Shown here one piece after another: positions 6,684 to 13,161 of a stretch of DNA of 15,038 nt. Every line of letters begins with the position of its first letter. Within the stretch, counting starts at the first letter, position 1. A model generated the notes under the pieces. That model ran no database searches, was not told the DNA's origin, and saw nothing but the letters and a program-made list of their open reading frames with translations. The position numbers and the translations under genes are program-made. Source of the stretch: Deltaproteobacteria bacterium (GTDB lineage Bacteria > SAR324 > NAC60-12); the NCBI GenBank assembly GCA_003541985.1, contig DPLM01000191.1, forward strand, positions 6,983 through 22,020. The letters are read 5' to 3'.

Positions 6684-8107
6684 GCTAAATCTATCTCGGA
6701 ATCCAGAATTTTTAACAAGCGCTCATGCAGATTATCAAATTTTCCGTTGCTCATGATGAGAATTACATCACCACTGGTGGCGGTGGTCTGTAAATGCTCC
6801 AAGATAGCTGAGACTTCCAACGCATGGGCTGGAATCTGGCTGTTCAGGGCGTGTACTATTGCCTTGACGTCTAATCGTTCATCTGTAGAGATTCTCTCTG
6901 CTCGATGCGGTGGTGCCAAAAGCACTTCGTCCGCCTGAGCCAAGGCGTAGACCAATTGTTCTTGGTGTATCCGTAGGACACTGGTATTGCTTCTCGGTTC
7001 AAAGACAGCACAAAGGCGTTTCCCAGGATGTTTCTGCCGGAGAGCCCGAATGGTTTCTGCAACTGCCGTAGGGTGATGAGCAAAATCATCGTAAACCCAG
7101 ATGTCATTAATGGCCCCTCGCAATTCCTGACGTCGCTTCACGCCCTGAAAGCTTGAAAAGCCCTGCTGAATTTGTTCGGCACTAAGATGGTTATGCTGGG
7201 CTAGTAAAATGACAGCTGTGGCGTTACGAATGTTGTGAATACCCACCATCGGTAAGTTCCAGATTTGTTGAGACTTCTGACCACTACCTTCCAGGCGAAA
7301 CTGAGAACCTGTTTCACAGATTTGAATATCCTCAATGCGGACATCACAGTCCGGTCCTAGCCCAAATGTTAACAAGGGACTGTAAATTTGTTCCAGCACA
7401 GGTTTGAGATTGTCATCATCACCGTTCGCAATCACAAATCCATTGCCTGGAACCAGACGTAGAAGCCAACGGAAGCTTTGCTGTATTTGTTCAAGGGACG
7501 CAAAAATATCAGCATGATCAAATTCTAAGTTGTTTAGTATCAACTGATCAGGCAGGTAGTGGAAAAATTTGGAGCGTTTATCAAAAAAAGCTGTGTCGTA
7601 TTCATCTCCTTCGGTGATAAAGAAGTTTCCGCTACCATCAGCACAACTAGTCTTCAAATTCTCAGCAATGCCACCAATCAGAAATCCTGGATTCATACCA
7701 GCGTTGGCAAAGGTCCAAGCGAGTAATGAAGTTGTGGTGGTTTTGCCATGTGTGCCAGTGACAACCAAAGAAGTTCGACCACGAATGAAAAATTCCTTCA
7801 GCAACTCTGCCATTGAAATATAAGGGATACTTTGGGCCAGGGCCGCTTCAACCTCTGGATTACCTCGCGAGAGCACATTGCCCAACACGACTAAGTCTGG
7901 TCGTGGTTCCAGATGCATTAGAGAAAAGCCTTCACGAACTAGAATATTATGCTCTCTCAAGAGATCACTCATCGGTGGGTAAACATTCTGGTCTGAGCCA
8001 GTAATATGGTATCCACGTTTTTGGAGTAGCACCGCGAGAGAACCCATGGCAGTGCCACAAATTCCACTGAAGTGAATGTGGTTGAGAGAGGTTTGCTTGT
8101 GGATCAT
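6680..8107 (-). CDS. mpl: UDP-N-acetylmuramate:L-alanyl-gamma-D-glutamyl-meso-diaminopimelate ligase
   Basis: A cytoplasmic Mur-ligase-family enzyme that attaches the recycled murein tripeptide L-Ala-gamma-D-Glu-meso-DAP to UDP-MurNAc with ATP, bypassing MurC, MurD and MurE. The 475 residues are full length for Mpl. Three domains can be traced: an N-terminal Rossmann part (GICGTAMGSLA at 15-25, ITGSDQNVYPPMS at 35-47), the central ATPase with the P-loop GTHGKTTTT at 118-126 and the Mpl-type EGDEYDTAFFDKRSKF at 166-181, and a C-terminal domain (YDDFAHHPTAV, FEPRSNTS, SNGKFDNLH). The EGDEYDTAFFD signature and the SNG(K)F ending separate it from MurC. The ATG at 8107 has no clear Shine-Dalgarno; it overlaps the stop of a 75-codon GTG-initiated ORF by ATGA, which may or may not be real. 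It heads a coupled series of envelope genes, an unusual neighbourhood for mpl. Confidence 0.96.
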   Translation of the reverse strand: MIHKQTSLNHIHFSGICGTAMGSLAVLLQKRGYHITGSDQNVYPPMSDLLREHNILVREGFSLMHLEPRPDLVVLGNVLSRGNPEVEAALAQSIPYISMAELLKEFFIRGRTSLVVTGTHGKTTTTSLLAWTFANAGMNPGFLIGGIAENLKTSCADGSGNFFITEGDEYDTAFFDKRSKFFHYLPDQLILNNLEFDHADIFASLEQIQQSFRWLLRLVPGNGFVIANGDDDNLKPVLEQIYSPLLTFGLGPDCDVRIEDIQICETGSQFRLEGSGQKSQQIWNLPMVGIHNIRNATAVILLAQHNHLSAEQIQQGFSSFQGVKRRQELRGAINDIWVYDDFAHHPTAVAETIRALRQKHPGKRLCAVFEPRSNTSVLRIHQEQLVYALAQADEVLLAPPHRAERISTDERLDVKAIVHALNSQIPAHALEVSAILEHLQTTATSGDVILIMSNGKFDNLHERLLKILDSEIDLA

Positions 8108-8368
8108 GAGTGAGTTACAAACAGGGCAATGAGATGAAATGTTGATCTTAATTGGTCCCAGGTCATTTTATGGAAACAAAGGTGCGCTGGAACATTTGAA
8201 AGATAATGTGCGGTTCGCTGAAGAGCAAGTTGGTCAATCTGTATATCGTGCAATTTTCTTTCAAAGATACCAAATATTTTCTTTAATTTCCGGGAGGAGT
8301 ACAGGCTAGTAGTGCTAAGATGAATAATCACCCACGTGTCAGAAATACCGAATGTAATTGGCCGATAT

Positions 8369-8374
8369 ATTATA
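8369..8374 (-). promoter_or_regulatory. Candidate -10 box (TATAAT) for the mpl operon
   Basis: The minus strand reads TATAAT here, a perfect sigma-70 -10 consensus, about 260 nt upstream of the mpl ATG. The -35 position, 16-18 nt upstream, holds a C-rich stretch that matches TTGACA poorly. The call rests on the -10 alone and on its place in the divergent intergenic gap. Confidence 0.35.
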
Positions 8375-8425
8375 CCCCTTGCAATAAATTCAGGGGAACT
8401 GGAAGTGCAAAATCAGATGGTTTTT

Positions 8426-8429
8426 GGAG
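8426..8429 (+). promoter_or_regulatory. Shine-Dalgarno deciding the terB-like start
   Basis: GGAG lies 6 nt before the ATG at 8436. An in-frame TTG at 8424 overlaps this site and is therefore unlikely to be the start. Confidence 0.6.
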
Positions 8430-8435
8430 AAAGTA

Positions 8436-9149
8436 ATGAATTTTGCCGTAGTCCAAGATTTGGACTCAAAGCAGAGAAACTGGCTGGCAGAAGTAATGGT
8501 CGGTATCATCACGATTGATGGTAAAGTAGATGATACAGAGTTACCCTATCTGCAGAAGGCAATGGAGTTGGCTGAGAGCCGAGAACTCAAAGAGAAATTG
8601 CTGTCGGTGGCTAGATTAGAAAAGAAAGTTCGAGTCCATTCAATTCAGTTGGATGGAGAATTGGCGTTTGAGATGCTGAAGTTACTGGCTGGAATCATGA
8701 TTGTAGATGGTCGTCTACTTCCCAGTGAAATAAATTTCTTTTATGAGGTCGGCCATCGACTTGGCTTACCAGATAAAGCTCTTGAGAAACTCTGGAAAAC
8801 CGCACGGCGTGAGATGGAAGATCGTTGTCCTCGAGCCGTTGCAAGGCTGGGTGAGGAAGCACGGGTTATTGCTCTCCAGCAGATCAACTTGGAACGAGCA
8901 ACGTTTCGCTATCATCGCCCTGTGGTCAAGGGTGCACACGGCTCATTGAGCCTGCAGCAGTTCCCAGATGCAGATCCAGATATTGAAAAGGATTGGTATT
9001 CGTCTCTAAGTGGTCGGGTGATTAGTACACATCAGCATGTGAAGGATTCCAAAAGCTTTCTACTACGGTTTGAATTTACCCAGACACTGCGAGATGATCA
9101 TGGATTGCTACAGCTACTCGGAATTTCAAACAGGGAGAAAGGAAAGTGA
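8436..9149 (+). CDS. TerB-like (tellurite-resistance TerB fold) protein with extra C-terminal domain
   Basis: A 237-residue cytoplasmic protein and the only plus-strand gene in the window. Residues about 13-125 are helical and hold two copies of the acidic TerB-type motif: DGKVDDTE at 28-35 and DGRLLPSE at 91-98, each after a helix of the LAEVMVGIITI or LKLLAGIMIV type. TerB-fold proteins bind divalent metal through such acidic residues and appear in stress and membrane-associated contexts, but their molecular function is poorly defined. From about residue 140 a second, beta-rich segment follows (LSGRVIST, FLLRFEFTQ). It is weakly reminiscent of PilZ-type domains but lacks the RxxxR c-di-GMP signature, so I leave it unnamed. 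No other ter genes are nearby, so a tellurite role is not implied. It is convergent with actF and divergent from mpl. Confidence 0.75.
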   Translation: MNFAVVQDLDSKQRNWLAEVMVGIITIDGKVDDTELPYLQKAMELAESRELKEKLLSVARLEKKVRVHSIQLDGELAFEMLKLLAGIMIVDGRLLPSEINFFYEVGHRLGLPDKALEKLWKTARREMEDRCPRAVARLGEEARVIALQQINLERATFRYHRPVVKGAHGSLSLQQFPDADPDIEKDWYSSLSGRVISTHQHVKDSKSFLLRFEFTQTLRDDHGLLQLLGISNREKGK

Positions 9150-9153
9150 GGTC

Positions 9154-9184
9154 GGCTCCCGGGTAAATCCCGAAAGCCATTTTT
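9154..9184 (+). terminator. Probable rho-independent terminator after the terB-like gene
   Basis: An imperfect hairpin, GGCT/AGCC outside and CGGG/CCCG inside with loop TAAAT and a 2x2 internal bulge, is followed by ATTTTT. It starts 4 nt after the TGA. The same hairpin could serve as a weak boundary for the convergent actF transcript, but no T-run follows on that strand. Confidence 0.5.
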
Positions 9185-9191
9185 CGATGAC

Positions 9192-10472
9192 TCAGTGACC
9201 GTGCCAAGATTTGCACAGATGCTTGTCTGAAATGGGTAGCAGTGGCACCTGTTCCAAGAAGGCGACGTAGCAGAGAAAAAACGCTCCACCAAAACCTAGT
9301 GTGATCAGTAACTCGTGGAATCCGAGCAGTATGTGGTAGTGCCCGAAATGTTGTAATGAAGGAACGACCATCATGTAAATAGCTAACCATTGCCCAATCG
9401 CAACGTAGATTCCCATGAACCTGATATAATTGGGGGTACGACACAAAGTTCTAGGCATTAGTCCTAGGAAAACAGACACAAATAGCCATAAGAACAGAAT
9501 CAAAAATAGAGTTGACCAAGGCTCTGTTTTTGACCGAATTACCAAGTATGGTGTTTCCTCCGGAAGATCTGCATACCAAATCACAATGTACTGTGAAAAG
9601 GCCATGTATGTCCAAAGTAGTGAGAACGCGAAGACCAGCTTTGTTAGATCATGCAGTCTGTTGATGGTAATGTATTCTGCAAGGACTTTGGAGTGTTTGC
9701 GTAATGTCACAGCTATTGCGATGAGAATACCCATCGTTGCTTGTAGGTTCCCAATTAAGAAGAATACACCAAAAAGCGTACTGAACCATTCTTGATCCAG
9801 CGTCATCACAAAATCCCACACCAAAAACGAGCCGCCAATTGCATAAATTAGAGCCAGTGCAGGTGCAATGCGTGCAGATAGTTGATTCAGCCGAGTGACT
9901 TCATCTTCCTGGTCTCCATATCCGTCCAACAATTTATCAGCTAGTGCTCCACCCCAGCGAGAGCCCATGATCCGTCGAGCAAGCCCCAAATCTGGCTTCA
10001 CAGATGTCACAACAAACCAGTAGGAAATACCATAGAGCAGCAAGAGCCAGAAAATATTGCGAATAACGAAGAATTCGATATTCAGATAACCAGCCTTGAC
10101 AGCTACCCCGTGATGCATGAACGGAGTATGCGTCCACTCATAAAGGACAGTACTGCCAAAAAACACCAGAATAAACATGGCGAATGCAACAGGTAGGAAG
10201 GCGGCACAGGCCTCTGCAAGGCGTTTGAAGGGACGACCCCACTTAGCATCGGTGATCTGCCAAATCACCGAAAGAATCACACCAGCTTGTGCAATGCCTC
10301 CCCAAAACATCACGTTGATCAGCAGGGTTTGCCAGGTTCTTGTGATTCCTTCTTCATTACCGGTTGCTAAGCCAATCACGAACATGCCCGCACCAAGCAG
10401 TGTAAAGGCCCAGAGTACCGTTTTCAAACTCTTAGGTAGTTCAATCTGGGAGTGTTCGATGATCTCTTTCAT
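9192..10472 (-). CDS. actF: Alternative complex III subunit ActF (NrfD-like membrane subunit)
   Basis: Second NrfD-family membrane subunit of the quinol:electron acceptor oxidoreductase ACIII. The 426-residue polytopic protein has about ten transmembrane helices. Examples are FTLLGAGMFVIGLATG near the N-terminus, VAFAMFILVFFGSTVLYEW, and LALIYAIGGSFLVWDFVMTLD with the conserved WDF. Further matches to ActF proteins are QEWFSTLFGVFFLIGN, YMAFSQYIVIWYADLPEETPY, and a C-terminal helix with FLEQVPLLP. In known ACIII structures ActC and ActF are homologous membrane subunits, and ActF is thought to help form a proton path; that is family knowledge. The ATG overlaps the actE stop by 4 nt (ATGA). It is the last act gene here and is followed after about 40 nt by the end of the convergent terB-like gene, so no cytochrome oxidase genes follow directly. 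Confidence 0.95.
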   Translation of the reverse strand: MKEIIEHSQIELPKSLKTVLWAFTLLGAGMFVIGLATGNEEGITRTWQTLLINVMFWGGIAQAGVILSVIWQITDAKWGRPFKRLAEACAAFLPVAFAMFILVFFGSTVLYEWTHTPFMHHGVAVKAGYLNIEFFVIRNIFWLLLLYGISYWFVVTSVKPDLGLARRIMGSRWGGALADKLLDGYGDQEDEVTRLNQLSARIAPALALIYAIGGSFLVWDFVMTLDQEWFSTLFGVFFLIGNLQATMGILIAIAVTLRKHSKVLAEYITINRLHDLTKLVFAFSLLWTYMAFSQYIVIWYADLPEETPYLVIRSKTEPWSTLFLILFLWLFVSVFLGLMPRTLCRTPNYIRFMGIYVAIGQWLAIYMMVVPSLQHFGHYHILLGFHELLITLGFGGAFFLCYVAFLEQVPLLPISDKHLCKSWHGH

Positions 10473-11146
10473 TGTACAACCTCTTGACTGAAAGCTTCAT
10501 CGCTCATCATATAGTTGACCATATCCCAACGATCCTGCACAGAAGTCTGAGCTCCGAAGGCGGGCATGTAGCCGCGAGGCTCTTGGAAGAAACTGCCGTA
10601 CTTAATCTTGTTATAGAGGTGTGGTCCCCAGGTTGGGATTTTTACCATTTCGTTGATTGCTGGTGCAGGAACTCCCTTCATTACAACCACTGTTTTAGCC
10701 AAACCGTCTGTACCATGACAGGCAGCACAGTAAGTATTGTAGAGCACTTGGCCCCTAGCAATCGAATCCGGCGTGGCCTCAGTAGGATTACGGGGATGAA
10801 ATTCTCGGGGATGCCCAGCTTGTCCAGCACCATCTCCTGCGATAGCGGGAATAAAGGGGTCGTAAATCCGTTGAATCTTGTTCAGAGAAACTTTGACAGG
10901 GACCGAATCTTTTGGAAACTTTTCGTAGCTTCCCTCTTCCATAGGCTTCAAATTTTTCCCGTCGTACATATCTCGATAGTAAGGATAGTCTTTTCCATCA
11001 AACCAGGGTTTATCGTCGTTGGTAATTCCATAACCGGTATCCTTCGGATCGAAATAGGGATAGTTATCAACAGCCAAGACTACTCCACCTAGAGCCATCA
11101 TCACAAAGGTTGTAGTAATGATGCATACCTTAGCCTTTCTCGACAT
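10469..11146 (-). CDS. actE: Alternative complex III subunit ActE (monoheme cytochrome c)
   Basis: A periplasmic monoheme cytochrome c of ACIII that carries electrons from the iron-sulfur and heme subunits towards the acceptor. The 225 residues show an N-terminal hydrophobic segment (8-26), the ActE-type region with KIQRIYDPFIPAIAGDG at 90-106, the heme site CAACH at 140-144 (preceded by GQVLYNTY), and the probable sixth ligand Met194 in GYMPAF. The C-terminal helix DRWDMVNYMMS is typical. Lipid-anchored ActE proteins have been described in ACIII, but no lipobox cysteine is visible near the end of this N-terminal helix. The protein may be tethered by an uncleaved helix or cut by signal peptidase I. 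The start overlaps actD by 17 nt. A strong AGGAGG lies only 3 nt before the ATG, a short spacing. Confidence 0.95.
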   Translation of the reverse strand: MSRKAKVCIITTTFVMMALGGVVLAVDNYPYFDPKDTGYGITNDDKPWFDGKDYPYYRDMYDGKNLKPMEEGSYEKFPKDSVPVKVSLNKIQRIYDPFIPAIAGDGAGQAGHPREFHPRNPTEATPDSIARGQVLYNTYCAACHGTDGLAKTVVVMKGVPAPAINEMVKIPTWGPHLYNKIKYGSFFQEPRGYMPAFGAQTSVQDRWDMVNYMMSDEAFSQEVVQ

Positions 11147-11654
11147 ATACCTCCTCAGCCTGATACCTTTTCAATAGTTCTTCGTAAATTTCGCATTGTG
11201 AAGCCTCACAGCGCACAACAATGCCGAAGCGATCTCGCTGAAAACGTAAGTATTCTCGTGCTGCCTTGGGAATCGGATTTTTTAGAGAGTCGATGATGAT
11301 CAGAATTGTCAACCCGAGCAGTGTGAAAATTGCGGCATGGAGAATCGTCATCTCAAACCCTACGATAGTGAAAGGCGTAATTGCTACAATAGGTTTTCCT
11401 CCTACAGGAAGTACCCAATCTGAAGCGGTCCAGGCTGTCAAGCTGTAACCAATTGTACAACCTATTGCTCCAAAAAACAGTGAGATAAAAGGTAGAGGAC
11501 TTTGAGGCTCACCTAGTGCGTGGTCTATTTCGTGTCGAGGACAGGGCGAAAGTACGGTTGGCACAACACCTTTTCTCCTTAATTCTTCAACGGCTTCTGT
11601 AGTGTCGTCAAGGTACTCAAAAGTCCCCCAGACTCCTGAGAACTTAGTGCTCAT
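11130..11654 (-). CDS. actD: Alternative complex III subunit ActD (DUF3341)
   Basis: Small membrane subunit of ACIII, 174 residues, of the DUF3341 family. The N-terminal part (GVWGTFEYLDDTTEAVEELR) looks like a small alpha/beta domain, and VVPTVLSPCPRHEIDHALG at 30-48 is typical of ActD. Two transmembrane helices follow at about 52-75 and 92-121, then a cytoplasmic tail containing CEASQCEIYEELL. The exact role is unknown; it sits beside the NrfD subunits in the membrane. It overlaps actC by 11 nt at its start and actE by 17 nt at its end. A GAAAGG-type ribosome site precedes the ATG inside the end of actC. Confidence 0.95.
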   Translation of the reverse strand: MSTKFSGVWGTFEYLDDTTEAVEELRRKGVVPTVLSPCPRHEIDHALGEPQSPLPFISLFFGAIGCTIGYSLTAWTASDWVLPVGGKPIVAITPFTIVGFEMTILHAAIFTLLGLTILIIIDSLKNPIPKAAREYLRFQRDRFGIVVRCEASQCEIYEELLKRYQAEEVYVEKG

Positions 11655-13122
11655 GATTTCCCTTTCTCATTGGAGGCTCAGCGGCCTCTTTCAATTCCAT
11701 GATTGCCATGGGCGGTAAAGCTTTCATAAACAGAGCAAAGAGTGTGAAGAAGAAGCCAAAACTTCCAATAGTGATACCGACTTCTACCAGAGTTGGCCAA
11801 TACTCTCCCCAGTTGTATGGGTGAAAATCGCGCTGCAGGGAGCTACCAACAATGTTGAATCGCTCGAACCACATGCCTACGTTGATAAGACCACAAATGA
11901 TCCAAACAGATACTAAATTATAACGAATTTTCTTTCGCCAGAGCGGGATTGGTGCAATCACGTTGCAGAAAACCATCAAATAAAATGCAAGTAGTGGGAA
12001 TGAGACGGGTTGATCACCTGTAAGTGACCATGTGGCCATGTGGCCAAATGGTCGGAAGTAGAAGACGGCACGCTCATAGGGGCTTCCGCTATACCAAGCA
12101 ATGAAAAATTCAGTCGCATAAGCGTAGCTTACGATGACAGAAGTGAATAGTATGACTTGGCAAACTTTGTCAACTACATGGTTACTTATGTAGTCTTCAA
12201 GGCGGAATACAATCCGTACTGGAATCAGCACAGACATCACCATTGCCATTCCAGAGAAAATTGCTCCTGCAACGAAGTAGGGCGCAAAGATTGTGGTGTG
12301 CCATCCTGGAATGGAAGCCATCGCAAAGTCCCAAGACACGATGGAGTGAACTGAGAAAACCAAGGGTGTCGCCAGTCCTGCAAAAATTAAGTAGCCTCGC
12401 ATGAAGTGGATCCACTGGTGGTTTGTACCACGCCAACTCATCGCGAAGATTGCATAGATCTTAGCTTGTAGAATTTTACCTCGAATTCTCGCCTCATCTC
12501 GCAAAATTGCCATATCTGGAACAAGCCCTAGCAAAAAGAACATTATGGAAACAGACATGTAGGTTGTAACTGCGAAAACGTCCCAGGCCAAAGGAGATTT
12601 GAAGTTTACCCAAAGGTAGCGCTCGTTTGGATAGGGAATCAGCCAGTAGGCCAGCCAAGGACGACCAGTATGGAGCAGTGGGAACAGTCCTGCTGTCATT
12701 ACGGCGAAGACAGTCATTGCTTCTGCGCTGCGATAAATTGCTGTTCTCCAAGGGGCGCGTGTCAGATAGAAGACAGCTGAGATTAGCGTCCCAGCATGAC
12801 CAATCCCGACCCAGAAGACAAAATCAGTTATGTAGAAGCCCCAGGCGATAGGATGGCTAATCCCACTGTTGCCGATACCAACATCGACCTGGATCGCCAG
12901 GCTAACTGCACCTAGGAGCAGGGCAGAGAGAAAACCAAGTACGAGTAGAAAGTAGGAGGGATGTGGCTTTTCCAGCATCTCCAGCATGTCATCATTGATT
13001 TGGCCGTAGCTGAAAGTCGTAGCCCGAATACCGGGATGCCCTCTGTGTTCGTCGATTTCCTCTCGGAAAGGAAGACTACGTGAGCTGTCTTCTACGGTTT
13101 CTAGAATTGTTGTAGAGGCCAT
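11644..13122 (-). CDS. actC: Alternative complex III subunit ActC (NrfD/PsrC family quinol-binding)
   Basis: Polytopic NrfD-family membrane subunit of ACIII that binds quinol on the periplasmic side next to the iron-sulfur domain of ActB. The 492 residues contain about ten transmembrane helices after a soluble N-terminus of about 50 residues. Strong ActC features include YITDFVFWVGIGHAGTLISA, RAPWRTAIYRSAEAMTVFAV, LLHTGRPWLAYWLIPYPN, HSIVSWDFAMASIPGWHTTIFAPYF (written here only to mark the SWDF loop), and WFERFNIVGSSL. The length is normal for ActC. The start ATG is supported by an AAGGAG ribosome site 7 nt upstream. It follows actB by 39 nt and overlaps actD by 11 nt, so it lies centrally in the act operon. 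Confidence 0.96.
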   Translation of the reverse strand: MASTTILETVEDSSRSLPFREEIDEHRGHPGIRATTFSYGQINDDMLEMLEKPHPSYFLLVLGFLSALLLGAVSLAIQVDVGIGNSGISHPIAWGFYITDFVFWVGIGHAGTLISAVFYLTRAPWRTAIYRSAEAMTVFAVMTAGLFPLLHTGRPWLAYWLIPYPNERYLWVNFKSPLAWDVFAVTTYMSVSIMFFLLGLVPDMAILRDEARIRGKILQAKIYAIFAMSWRGTNHQWIHFMRGYLIFAGLATPLVFSVHSIVSWDFAMASIPGWHTTIFAPYFVAGAIFSGMAMVMSVLIPVRIVFRLEDYISNHVVDKVCQVILFTSVIVSYAYATEFFIAWYSGSPYERAVFYFRPFGHMATWSLTGDQPVSFPLLAFYLMVFCNVIAPIPLWRKKIRYNLVSVWIICGLINVGMWFERFNIVGSSLQRDFHPYNWGEYWPTLVEVGITIGSFGFFFTLFALFMKALPPMAIMELKEAAEPPMRKGNHEH

Positions 13123-13129
13123 TTAGTAT

Positions 13130-13135
13130 CTCCTT
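13130..13135 (-). promoter_or_regulatory. Shine-Dalgarno of actC
   Basis: AAGGAG on the minus strand, 7 nt before the actC ATG. It is the best ribosome site in the operon and lies in the only non-overlapping gene junction. Confidence 0.7.
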
Positions 13136-13161
13136 TCTCATCAATGGTCTTGTCTTGTGTG

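Larger units (their letters stand above)
8108..8435. other. Intergenic region between divergent mpl and terB-like genes
   Basis: About 330 nt containing the promoters of two divergent transcription units. A 75-codon minus-strand frame with a GTG start (8331 to 8104) ends in an ATGA overlap with mpl. Its sequence resembles no family I know, has no convincing ribosome site, and looks like leader sequence. No hairpin, repeat or RNA gene stands out. The only clear element is a perfect minus-strand -10 hexamer. Confidence 0.5.

Noticed and set aside
8104..8331. 75-codon GTG-initiated minus-strand ORF overlapping mpl by ATGA
   Set aside because: No family resemblance and no ribosome site. The overlap may be chance, so it is treated as likely leader sequence.
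8343..8373. Plus-strand TATATT/TATTAT as a promoter for the terB-like gene
   Set aside because: No -35-like hexamer at a proper distance, and the AT-rich run is shared with the better minus-strand TATAAT.
10472..11092. 206-codon plus-strand ORF opposite actE
   Set aside because: An antisense shadow of a well-identified cytochrome gene, with no ribosome site or recognisable domain.
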